Origin: an uncultured Collinsella sp.
GTDB lineage: Bacteria; Actinomycetota; Coriobacteriia; Coriobacteriales; Coriobacteriaceae
Length of the DNA: 10,374 nt
Reading direction: 5' to 3'
Assembly: GCA_900544845.1 (NCBI GenBank)
Contig: UQWV01000063.1
Span: 1-10,374 of the forward strand
Under the pieces are notes generated by a model. It saw only the letters and a program-made list of their open reading frames with translations. It did not search any database and was not told the DNA's origin. The translations under genes and the position numbers were made by a program. How positions within the stretch are numbered: position 1 is the stretch's first letter; each line of letters begins with the position of its first letter. This document shows positions 1 through 6,308 of the stretch, piece after piece.

Positions 1-1064
1 CAACCCGGCTCATGGGTATGCGTGCAATCGCCAAACCGGCACGCGCGCGATGCCTCGACAATCTCGGGGAAGGCGCGCGCCAGACCCCGCTCGTGACCCA
101 CGAGCGGTAAGCTGCGCAGGCCCGGGGCATCGGCGATCACGCCGGCGTCGCCCGGCAGCGCTACCATCACGCGCGCGACGGTAGTGTGACGGCCCTGGTC
201 GTCGCGTTCGCGCACACCGCCGGTCGCCAACGTATCGTGGCCCAGCAGCGCATTGAGCAGCGTCGACTTGCCGGCACCCGACTCGCCCAGAATCATGGCG
301 CAGCTCCCGGCAGGCACGCAGGAACGGACCTCGTCCAGGCCGCGGCCCTCGGCAGAGGACGTCACGATCACGCGCACGTCCGGACCCACCAGGCGGCGCA
401 CGCGGTCCAGATCGCGCTCGAGCTCCTCGGCATCGCAGCGATCAGCTTTGGTGAGTACCACCACCGGCTCGGCATCGCAGTCGAGCGCCAACACCAGCGA
501 GCGCGCCACGCGGTCGAGCAGCACCTCACCGGCACCGAGCGCCTGCACGATTAGCACGCTATCCACGTTGGAGCAGAGCACCTGGCGCTCTCCACGGGCA
601 CGGCCGCGCCAACGCTCAAAGCTCGTACGGCGCGGCAGCACGCACTCAATCACGCCCATATCGTGCCCGGGAGCGCGGCGCACCGCCACACGATCGCCCA
701 CGGCAGGCAGCAGGACCTCGTCCTCACCGCGCGACTTGGCAAACCCCACGGCATGCTCGGCGCGGAAGGTATCGTCGGCAGTCGCCACCAGCGGAAACCC
801 GCGATCCAAGCGCACCACGGCGCCAAGCTGCATCTGCTCGGGCTCCTCGGCATGTGCGCAGAAATCATCAAAGGCAGTCTGCTGAGCTTCATCGACCGGC
901 AGGTCATCAAACGCCGGAACGTCCCGCAGCGCGTCGAGTCCCGGCACGCTCGCCAGCAGCTCCTCGGCAGACGCGGGAGCCTCGGTCGCGAGCTTCCGAC
1001 GACGATCGCGCTTAGCCCGCGCCCCCGTCGTCTTTTTCTTCGCTTTAGCCTTAGCCTTGCCCAC
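1..1064 (-). CDS. rsgA: RsgA, ribosome small-subunit-dependent GTPase (3' end outside window)
   Basis: RsgA is a circularly permuted GTPase that acts late in 30S ribosomal subunit maturation in the cytoplasm. Translating the minus strand from a GTG at 1064 gives 354 codons before the window edge. The motifs come in the permuted order of the family: G4 TKAD at residues 205-208, SSAEG at 236-240, Walker A GESGAGKST at 260-268, the switch I motif GRHTT at 291-295, and G3 DAPG at 312-315. The zinc-binding motif follows at C342, C347 and H349; the next codon begins TG, so the fourth ligand, Cys355, is cut by the edge. An OB-fold region lies at about 77-150. The GTG start is set by GGGAGG five bases upstream and is the first codon of a very basic tail (residues 2-24), which makes the protein longer at the N-terminus than most homologues. 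No strong promoter was found in the 50 bases between the upstream terminator and the start; TAAAAT at 1103-1108 is a weak -10 candidate. Confidence 0.93.
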   Translation of the reverse strand, partial: MGKAKAKAKKKTTGARAKRDRRRKLATEAPASAEELLASVPGLDALRDVPAFDDLPVDEAQQTAFDDFCAHAEEPEQMQLGAVVRLDRGFPLVATADDTFRAEHAVGFAKSRGEDEVLLPAVGDRVAVRRAPGHDMGVIECVLPRRTSFERWRGRARGERQVLCSNVDSVLIVQALGAGEVLLDRVARSLVLALDCDAEPVVVLTKADRCDAEELERDLDRVRRLVGPDVRVIVTSSAEGRGLDEVRSCVPAGSCAMILGESGAGKSTLLNALLGHDTLATGGVRERDDQGRHTTVARVMVALPGDAGVIADAPGLRSLPLVGHERGLARAFPEIVEASRACRFGDCTHTHEPG

Positions 1065-1113
1065 AAGCGCCTCCCAGCACCATAAATCACAACTGAGCAG
1101 GTATTTTACCCAC

Positions 1114-1149
1114 AAAAAAGAGCCGGTCGAGCAAACGCTCGACCGGCTC
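1114..1149 (-). terminator. Intrinsic terminator after the Ca2+-ATPase gene
   Basis: A perfect 13-base-pair stem (1120-1132 with 1137-1149) closes a four-base loop. Read on the minus strand it is followed at once by six T residues (1119 down to 1114). This is a textbook rho-independent terminator for transcripts coming from the ATPase gene at 1305-3986. It separates that gene from rsgA, so rsgA needs its own promoter or readthrough. Confidence 0.9.
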
Positions 1150-1191
1150 ACACACTTTCCCTCAGCTCATGGTCCCGAGAGGTTATCCGAA

Positions 1192-1281
1192 GGCCCGACG
1201 CCGGGAGGGGTTTCTTCTGAGCGATCCCGCAGCGCGAAGCGCGAGGACCAGCGAAGAAGAAACCCCGCAGGCGGTCGGGCC
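1192..1281. repeat. 90-base imperfect palindrome in the ATPase-rsgA gap
   Basis: Two perfect arm pairs share one axis at 1236.5: GGCCCGAC at 1192-1199 with GTCGGGCC at 1274-1281, and an 11-base arm at 1207-1217 (GGGGTTTCTTC) with its complement at 1256-1266. A small GCGC-GAA-GCGC hairpin (1232-1242) sits almost at the centre. It lies just past the ATPase stop codon and before the intrinsic terminator, so it would fold in the 3' UTR. No T-tract follows it on either strand, so it is not itself a clear terminator. It may be a dispersed intergenic palindrome of the REP type; copy number cannot be judged from one window. Confidence 0.7.
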
Positions 1282-1304
1282 GGCGGGAAGGATGGCCTTT
1301 CGAC

Positions 1305-3986
1305 CTACTCCTTCTCGACCGCGCGCATGATCGCCTTGTAGATCTCCATCAGCGGAATGATTAGGAAGGCCAGACCCAGCGCGGCAAGAACGCCCTTGAG
1401 TTCAAGCGTCACAGGGCCGAAGAACATCTCGGCAAGCGTCGGCTGCACGGTCACGATCACCGTCAGCACCAGTGCCAGCGCGGCGGAAGCCCACAGCCAC
1501 TTGTTCTGCTTCTTCATGGTGAACAGCGACGCACGACGGCTGCGCATATTGAAGCAGTGGAAAATCTCGACCATGTTGAGCGTGATGAACGCCATCATCA
1601 CGCCTTCCTCGTCGGCATTGCCGGCGATCATATCGGCGATGTGGATGTAGCCCATGTCAAAGTACACGCCCACAAAGAAGCTCGCCAGCACCAGCACGGT
1701 GATGATCAAGCCCTGGACCACACAGTCCAGGCCCATATTACCGGCAAAGACGCCGTCCTTGGCGTTGCGCGGCTTGCGCTTCATGATGTCGCCCTCGGCA
1801 TCCTCCATGCCCAGCGCGAGCGCGGGGAAGCAGTCTGTGACCAGGTTCACCCACAGCAGCTGCACCGGCTGGAAGATGGTAAAGCCGATGAGCGTGGCGA
1901 TAAACACCGAGAAGACCTCGGCAAGGTTGGCCGAAAGCAGGAACTGGATGACCTTGCGGATGTTGTCGTAGATGCGACGGCCCTCTTCGCAGGCACCGAT
2001 GATGGTGGCGAAGTTGTCGTCGGCAAGCACCATGTCGGCGACGTTCTTGGTGACATCGGTACCGGTGATGCCCATGCCAACGCCGATGTCGGCGCGCTTG
2101 ATGGACGGGGCGTCGTTGACGCCGTCGCCCGTCATGGCCACGATCTGGTCGCGCGACTTCCAAGCCTCGACGATGCGGGTCTTGTGCTCGGGCTGGACGC
2201 GGGCGTACACGCCGTAGTCCTCGATGTGCGCGTCGAGCTCCTCTTCGCTCATGCGATCGAGGTCGGCACCGGTGATGGCCTGGCTGCGATCGGTGACGAT
2301 GCCCAGCTGCTTGGCAATGGCCACGGCGGTGTCGATATGGTCGCCCGTAATCATGACGGTGCGGATACCGGCGTCGTGCGCCTCGCGGATGGCGTCGGCG
2401 ACCTCGGGGCGGACCGGGTCAATCATGCCGGACAGGCCACAGAAGACCAGGTCATGCTCGAGCGCGGCGGGGCTGCAGTCGCTCGGGACCTCGGTGTAGG
2501 TGCGGCTTGCCAGCGCCAGCACACGCAGGGCCTCGTCGGCCATGGCCTTGTTGGCGGTCACGAGCTCGGCACGACGTTCCTCGGTCAGGGGGACGACCTT
2601 GTCGCCGTCGTAGATATGGGTGCACAGGCCGATCACCACGTCGGGCGCGCCCTTGGTGTACTGCTCGTACTCGCCGTCCAGGGTCTCGACGACCACGGAC
2701 ATCATCTTGCGGCCAGAGTCGAACGGGGCCTCGCCCACGCGCGGGTGCTCGGCAGTCAGGCCGGTGAGGCCCGCCTTGCCGGCGTCGTTGACGAGCGCGC
2801 ACTCGGTCGGCTCGCCCACGGCCTCGCCCAGCTCCTCGTCCCACTGGGCATCGGAGCACAGAGCCATGCCGGCCAGGAACTTCTCCTTAGGCGCAGCGAG
2901 CTCGTGCTTGACGACGGTCATCTTGTTTTGGGTAAGGGTACCGGTCTTGTCGGAGCAGATGGTCTGCGTGCAGCCGAGAGTCTCGACGGCAGAGAGCTTG
3001 CGGATGATTGCCTGGCGCTTGGCCATCTTGGTCACGCCAAGCGACAGCACGATGGTCACGACGGCGACCAGGCCCTCGGGGATGGCAGCGACGGCGAGCG
3101 AGACGGCAACCATAAAGGTATCGAGCAGCGCTGTCGGGTCGGTAAGGACGTTGCCCACGCCGTGACGGATGATGTCGACGCCAAAGATAACGACGCAGAT
3201 GACGATAACCATGATGGTGAGGATGCGGCTGAGCTCGGCAAGCTTCACCTGCAGCGGCGTGAGCTCTTCCTTGGCCTCGGCCAGGGCGCCGGCGATCTTA
3301 CCCATCTCGGTGTTCATGCCGGTGCCGACCACGACGGCGCGGCCGCGGCCGTATACCACGGTGGAACCCATGTAGCACATGTTCTTGCGGTCGCCGAGCG
3401 GCACGTCATCGGTGCCCGCGGCAAGCTCAATCACGTCGGCGTGCTTCTCTACGGGCACCGACTCGCCGGTGAGTGCGGCCTCTTCGATCTTCATCGTGGC
3501 GCTCTCGAGCACACGGCAGTCGGCCGGGACGGAGTCGCCCGCCTCGAGCATGATCACGTCACCGGGCACGAGCTCGGCGCTCGGCAGGTGCACGAGTTTG
3601 CCGTCGCGCAGCACCTTGGACTGCGCCGCGCTCATCTCCTGCAGAGCCTCGAGAGCCTCCTCGCTTTTAGCCTCCTGGACCACGCCCAGCACCGAGTTGA
3701 CGATAACGACGAACATGATGATGAAGACATCGGCAAAGTCGGGCTCGCCCTTGACCATGCCCGTGAGTGCACTGATGACGGCGGCAACGATCAGCATGAT
3801 GACCATGGGGTCGGCCATCTGCTCAAAGAAGCGCTTCCACAACGGTGTCTTCTCTGCTTCCTCGAGCTTGTTAGGGCCTGTCTTGGCGAGGCGCGACGAC
3901 GCCTCGCCGGTGCTCAGGCCGAGGTTCTCATCGACACCCTGGTCGCTGAGCACCTCCGCCGCGGCGGACAGGTATTCCTTTTGCAT
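1305..3986 (-). CDS. Ca2+-transporting P-type ATPase (type IIA)
   Basis: An 893-residue membrane pump that hydrolyses ATP to move Ca2+ out of the cytoplasm. It begins with a cation-ATPase N-domain (about 1-60). TGES of the actuator domain is at 173-176, PEGL in TM4 at 303-306, and the phosphorylation motif DKTGT at 346-350 (Asp346 is phosphorylated). KGAP of the nucleotide domain is at 445-448 and MTGDGVNDAP at 618-627. TM segments lie at about 60-75, 85-105, 252-272, 288-312 and 675-880. Aligned by eye to SERCA, Glu304, Asn714 and Asp718 match calcium site II, and Asn687, Glu690, Thr717 and Glu807 match site I, so two sites are possible. The ATG at 3986 has a strong SD, AGGAGGGG, seven bases upstream. 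It is a single-gene unit with its own terminator, divergent from pyk. Na+/K+ or H+ transport is less likely because of the SERCA-like ligands. Confidence 0.95.
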   Translation of the reverse strand: MQKEYLSAAAEVLSDQGVDENLGLSTGEASSRLAKTGPNKLEEAEKTPLWKRFFEQMADPMVIMLIVAAVISALTGMVKGEPDFADVFIIMFVVIVNSVLGVVQEAKSEEALEALQEMSAAQSKVLRDGKLVHLPSAELVPGDVIMLEAGDSVPADCRVLESATMKIEEAALTGESVPVEKHADVIELAAGTDDVPLGDRKNMCYMGSTVVYGRGRAVVVGTGMNTEMGKIAGALAEAKEELTPLQVKLAELSRILTIMVIVICVVIFGVDIIRHGVGNVLTDPTALLDTFMVAVSLAVAAIPEGLVAVVTIVLSLGVTKMAKRQAIIRKLSAVETLGCTQTICSDKTGTLTQNKMTVVKHELAAPKEKFLAGMALCSDAQWDEELGEAVGEPTECALVNDAGKAGLTGLTAEHPRVGEAPFDSGRKMMSVVVETLDGEYEQYTKGAPDVVIGLCTHIYDGDKVVPLTEERRAELVTANKAMADEALRVLALASRTYTEVPSDCSPAALEHDLVFCGLSGMIDPVRPEVADAIREAHDAGIRTVMITGDHIDTAVAIAKQLGIVTDRSQAITGADLDRMSEEELDAHIEDYGVYARVQPEHKTRIVEAWKSRDQIVAMTGDGVNDAPSIKRADIGVGMGITGTDVTKNVADMVLADDNFATIIGACEEGRRIYDNIRKVIQFLLSANLAEVFSVFIATLIGFTIFQPVQLLWVNLVTDCFPALALGMEDAEGDIMKRKPRNAKDGVFAGNMGLDCVVQGLIITVLVLASFFVGVYFDMGYIHIADMIAGNADEEGVMMAFITLNMVEIFHCFNMRSRRASLFTMKKQNKWLWASAALALVLTVIVTVQPTLAEMFFGPVTLELKGVLAALGLAFLIIPLMEIYKAIMRAVEKE

Positions 3987-3993
3987 ATAGAGT

Positions 3994-4050
3994 CCCCTCC
4001 TGGGATTCGGGCCACTCAGCAGATTGATGCCCGATCATAATTCCCAGGAG
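3994..4050 (-). promoter_or_regulatory. Possible SD-sequestering hairpin in the Ca2+-ATPase leader
   Basis: On the minus strand CTCCTGGGA (4050-4042) is the exact complement of TCCCAGGAG (4005-3997), which contains most of the SD. Two G-U pairs and one G-C pair extend the stem to 12 base pairs and cover the whole AGGAGGGG. Nested inside are TCGGGC (4034-4029) and GCCCGA (4012-4007), another six pairs. In a transcript that starts upstream of 4050 the ribosome site would be paired. A -10-like TATGAT at 4039-4034 without a -35 could instead start transcription inside the hairpin and remove the upper arm, so the role is uncertain. Confidence 0.45.
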
Positions 4051-4193
4051 AAGGGCAAGGGCTCATCAAGGCTGCCGTGCTGAGCGGCAGTTGATAGTGG
4101 AGCTATGGTACCCCAAAGCGGCGCGTCTAGCCAAAACATTCCAATTGGAAACACGGCTCGAGTGCAACGGTGCAGACCGTGTGATGCTCAATG

Positions 4194-4271
4194 TTGGTAA
4201 AACGTTTTTTCTTCGGCACATCGCCAAACTGACATATCTCCCAGATAGCAGCGGTTGGAGTGGTTGGTAAA
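4194..4271 (+). repeat. Two direct copies of TTGGTAAA upstream of pyk
   Basis: TTGGTAAA occurs at 4194-4201 and again at 4264-4271, exactly 70 bases apart and in the same orientation. Both are preceded by G and followed by a T-rich run (CGTTTTTTC and ATTTTTC). The same octamer appears twice more, inverted, downstream of pyk. This looks like a protein-binding motif, but I cannot name a regulator. Confidence 0.45.
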
Positions 4272-4320
4272 GATTTTTCATATACCGTTTTTCCCGCAAA
4301 AAATGAACTTCCATTTCGGC

Positions 4321-4350
4321 ATACGGTCGATTTTTTGGGGTATTCGGTCG
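4321..4350 (+). promoter_or_regulatory. Direct repeat ATnCGGTCG over the pyk promoter (candidate operator)
   Basis: ATACGGTCG at 4321-4329 and ATTCGGTCG at 4342-4350 differ in one base and lie 21 bases apart, two turns of the helix. One copy is upstream of the possible -35 and the other lies between -35 and -10. A regulator binding both on one face of the DNA would cover the promoter. No known motif is recognised. Confidence 0.4.
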
Positions 4351-4365
4351 GCATTTCGTTATAAT
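4335..4365 (+). promoter_or_regulatory. Candidate pyk promoter
   Basis: A perfect consensus -10, TATAAT, is at 4360-4365, 63 bases before the pyk start codon. The best -35 is TTGGGG at 4335-4340 with a long 19-base spacer. This points to a promoter that may need an activator. The expected transcript start is near 4372. Confidence 0.6.
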
Positions 4366-4412
4366 CATCTCGGTTTTATTTCTTATGGTTTATCTATCAG
4401 CGCAAGACGATG

Positions 4413-4428
4413 TCAGATGGAGGTCTGA
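4413..4428 (+). promoter_or_regulatory. pyk ribosome binding site in a small hairpin loop
   Basis: TCAGA (4413-4417) and TCTGA (4424-4428) can pair around the loop TGGAGG, so the GGAGG SD (4419-4423) would sit in the loop directly before the ATG at 4429. The five-pair stem is weak. The SD to start spacing is five bases, which supports this start codon. Confidence 0.45.
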
Positions 4429-5889
4429 ATGTACAAGCGCACCAAGATTGTATGCACCATGGGTCCCGCCTGCGATAGCGACGAGACCATCCGCGAGATG
4501 ATCAAGGCGGGCATGAACGTCGCCCGTTTTAACTTCTCGCACGGCTCCTACGACGAGCACCACGGTCGCATCGAGCGCGTCCGTCGTATTTCCAAGGAGC
4601 TCGGTATGCCCGTCGGCATCCTGCTCGACACCAAGGGCCCCGAGGTCCGCACCGGCCTTCTGGTCGACGGTAAGAAGGTTGCCGTCAAGACTGGCGACAA
4701 GATCGTCGTCACCGCTCAGCCCACGTCCGAGGATTTCCACGGCACTTCTGAGCACATCTCCCTCGACTACCTGGCCCTGCCCTCCGAGGTCGAGAAGGGC
4801 TCCCTCATCCTGATCGATGACGGTCTGGTTGCCCTCGAGGTCGAGTCCGTCGACGGCCAGGACATGACCTGCGTCGTTAAGAACGACGGCCTGATCGGCG
4901 AGCGCAAGGGCGTCAACATGCCCAACGTCAACATCTCGCTGCCCGCCATCACCGAGCGCGATCGTCAGGACATCCTCTTTGGCCTGACCGAGAACATCGA
5001 CTACATCGCCGCCTCCTTCATCCGTGACGGCGAGTCCGTCCGCGGCATCCGTGAGCTTTGCCGCGAGAACGGCGGCGAGCACGTGACGATCTTCCCCAAG
5101 ATCGAGTGCGCCCTGGGCGTCGAGAACTTCGACGAGATCCTCGAGGCTTCCGATGGCATCATGGTCGCCCGTGGCGACCTGGGCATCGAGATCAAGCCCG
5201 AGCTCGTTCCGCACATCCAGAAGGAGATCATCGCCAAGTGCAACGCGGCCTACAAGCCCGTTATCACCGCTACGCAGATGCTCGACTCCATGCAGCAGAA
5301 CCCGCGCCCGACGCGCGCCGAGGTTGCCGACGTTGCTAACGCCATCTACGACGGCACCGACGCCGTTATGCTGTCCGGCGAGTCCGCTGCCGGTAAGTAT
5401 CCGGTCGAGGCCGTCAAGATGCAGGCCAGCATTGCTCTCGAGACCGAGAAGTACCTCCCGGCTCACGCTCCGCTCGAGGTTCCGGCTGACGCCCACGGCA
5501 CCCGCGTCGTCAACAACGTTGTGGGTATGTCCGCTGTGAACATGGCCACCACCGTTGGCGCCAAGTGCATCACCGTGCCGACGACCACCGGCCGTACCGC
5601 TCGCCTGATCTCTCACTTCCGTCCCAACATGCCGATCTGCGCGTTCTCCCGCCACGAGTGGGCCGTCCAGCAGATGATTATGTACTGGGGCGTCATCCCG
5701 CACCAGGCCGAGATCACCCAGGGCACCGTCAACGGCACGATCGTCAAGGCGATTGAGACCGCTAAGGAGCTCGGCTACGTCGAGGCCGGCGATCTGACTG
5801 TCGCTACTGCCGGCGATCCCCGCATGAGCGTCCAGCTCGAGGACAAGGTTTCCTCGACCAACGTCGCTTACGTCGCTCAGGTGCGCTAA
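4429..5889 (+). CDS. pyk: Pyruvate kinase
   Basis: This enzyme catalyses the last ATP-forming step of glycolysis, phosphoenolpyruvate plus ADP to pyruvate plus ATP, in the cytoplasm. The 486-residue length fits a classical bacterial enzyme with no extra C-terminal PEP-utiliser domain. The barrel starts with TKIVCTMGP (5-13) and NFSHG (35-39, with Arg33). LDTKGPEVRTG is at 66-76. The B domain spans about 72-170. FPKIE at 222-226 carries the catalytic Lys224 and metal ligand Glu226, ARGD ends at metal ligand Asp250, and the signature ATQML is at 281-285. The regulatory C-domain begins at about 345. Glu72 corresponds to Glu117 of rabbit muscle enzyme, which marks the K+-dependent type; independent enzymes carry Lys there. 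The ATG has GGAGG five bases upstream. The gene is monocistronic, with its own promoter and a strong terminator. Confidence 0.98.
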   Translation: MYKRTKIVCTMGPACDSDETIREMIKAGMNVARFNFSHGSYDEHHGRIERVRRISKELGMPVGILLDTKGPEVRTGLLVDGKKVAVKTGDKIVVTAQPTSEDFHGTSEHISLDYLALPSEVEKGSLILIDDGLVALEVESVDGQDMTCVVKNDGLIGERKGVNMPNVNISLPAITERDRQDILFGLTENIDYIAASFIRDGESVRGIRELCRENGGEHVTIFPKIECALGVENFDEILEASDGIMVARGDLGIEIKPELVPHIQKEIIAKCNAAYKPVITATQMLDSMQQNPRPTRAEVADVANAIYDGTDAVMLSGESAAGKYPVEAVKMQASIALETEKYLPAHAPLEVPADAHGTRVVNNVVGMSAVNMATTVGAKCITVPTTTGRTARLISHFRPNMPICAFSRHEWAVQQMIMYWGVIPHQAEITQGTVNGTIVKAIETAKELGYVEAGDLTVATAGDPRMSVQLEDKVSSTNVAYVAQVR

Positions 5890-5917
5890 ATCGCACTTGC
5901 AAGCAAGCTTGCATTGC

Positions 5918-5955
5918 AAAGGGCCCGGAAGGCTTCGCCTTCCGGGCCCTTTTTT
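5918..5955 (+). terminator. Strong intrinsic terminator after pyk
   Basis: GGGCCCGGAAGGC (5921-5933) pairs perfectly with 5937-5949 around a TTC loop, and the stem is followed by six T residues (5950-5955). Three A residues before the stem can pair with the first Ts, so it could also act weakly on the other strand. A small dyad at 5897-5912 lies between the stop codon and this stem. Confidence 0.95.
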
Positions 5956-5994
5956 CACACCGCCGCCAATCGCAGGGCGCAACGCATCTCATTT

Positions 5995-6113
5995 TTTTAC
6001 CAAAGACGTGAAAAACCGCCCTTCCAGGTCCAAAAATAGGACTCTCAGCTCCAGCGGTGTCCGCCCGGTGGCGAAACCACATCTCACGACAGCCCGCTAA
6101 ATCGTTTTACCAA
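5995..6113 (-). repeat. Two TTGGTAAAA copies downstream of pyk
   Basis: TTTTACCAA on the plus strand (TTGGTAAAA on the minus) occurs at 5995-6003 and 6105-6113, 110 bases apart. The copy at 6105-6113 reads TTGGTAAAACG on the minus strand, matching the copy at 4194 over eleven bases. It ends 18 bases before the large palindrome. Confidence 0.4.
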
Positions 6114-6131
6114 GGCCCGAGAAGACCGTGA

Positions 6132-6261
6132 TTTCGGAAGTGCGGGGAAAAATCGCTTACCCTCGAGCACAAGCCCTTTTATTTCAATAAAACCCCTGAT
6201 AAAGTTGGCCTAAATATCGCTTGTGCTTAGCCTGTTCCTCTTTTTCCCCGCACTTCCGAAA
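6132..6261. repeat. 130-base palindrome with perfect 21-base ends
   Basis: The arm at 6132-6152 (TTTCGGAAGTGCGGGG followed by five A) is the exact complement of 6241-6261. A second perfect pair of nine bases, AGCACAAGC at 6166-6174 with 6219-6227, has the same axis at 6196.5. A separate seven-pair hairpin, TTTTATT/AATAAAA, lies at 6177-6192. The right arm ends 47 bases before the start codon of the nuclease-like gene. Flanking bases (GTGA left, CCAG right) give no target-site duplication, so a transposon origin is not shown. It could be an operator pair, a large RNA stem, or a small dispersed element. Confidence 0.8.
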
Positions 6262-6308
6262 CCAGTAGCATTTTCTATCCCAAACAACGCTCAAACGATC
6301 GGATTGCT

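Larger units (their letters stand above)
3987..4428. other. Divergent intergenic region between Ca2+-ATPase and pyk
   Basis: This is 442 bases of lower-GC DNA between two divergently transcribed genes. No convincing gene was found; short open frames on the minus strand lack a ribosome site and family features. It contains the ATPase leader hairpin (3994-4050), a small dyad CTGCCG/CGGCAG at 4072-4090, a dyad ACACGG/CCGTGT at 4151-4182, two TTGGTAAA copies, two CGGTCG copies, and the pyk promoter and ribosome site. A weak minus-strand promoter, TTGGCT with TACCAT 18 bases on (about 4134-4105), could serve the ATPase gene. Confidence 0.6.
5890..6308. other. Non-coding gap between pyk and the nuclease-like gene
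   Basis: These 419 bases hold the pyk terminator, two inverted TTGGTAAA copies and a 130-base palindrome. No gene is supported: the short open frames here have no ribosome site or recognisable protein. No confident promoter for the gene at 6309 was found. In the reading frame of that gene a TAG at 6228-6230 blocks any longer version, and there is no start codon between it and 6309. Confidence 0.6.

Noticed and set aside
650..1090. Open frames on both strands over the rsgA 5' half
   Set aside because: They are Arg- or Ser-rich shadows of rsgA, whose frame carries all GTPase motifs.
1557..4040. An 827-codon open frame antisense to the Ca2+-ATPase gene
   Set aside because: It is rich in His, Asp and Gly with no recognisable domain. 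It is the mirror of biased codons in a well-supported ATPase gene.
4066..4368. A 100-codon minus-strand open frame in the pyk upstream region
   Set aside because: There is no SD before its ATG, it resembles no known protein, and it overlaps the pyk -10 and repeated promoter motifs.
4390..5982. A 530-codon open frame antisense to pyk
   Set aside because: Same artefact: a low-complexity Asp/Gly/Leu/Val protein opposite a strongly codon-biased housekeeping gene, also running through the pyk terminator.
6132..6261. Calling the large palindrome a MITE
   Set aside because: No target-site duplication is visible at the ends and copy number cannot be known from this window.
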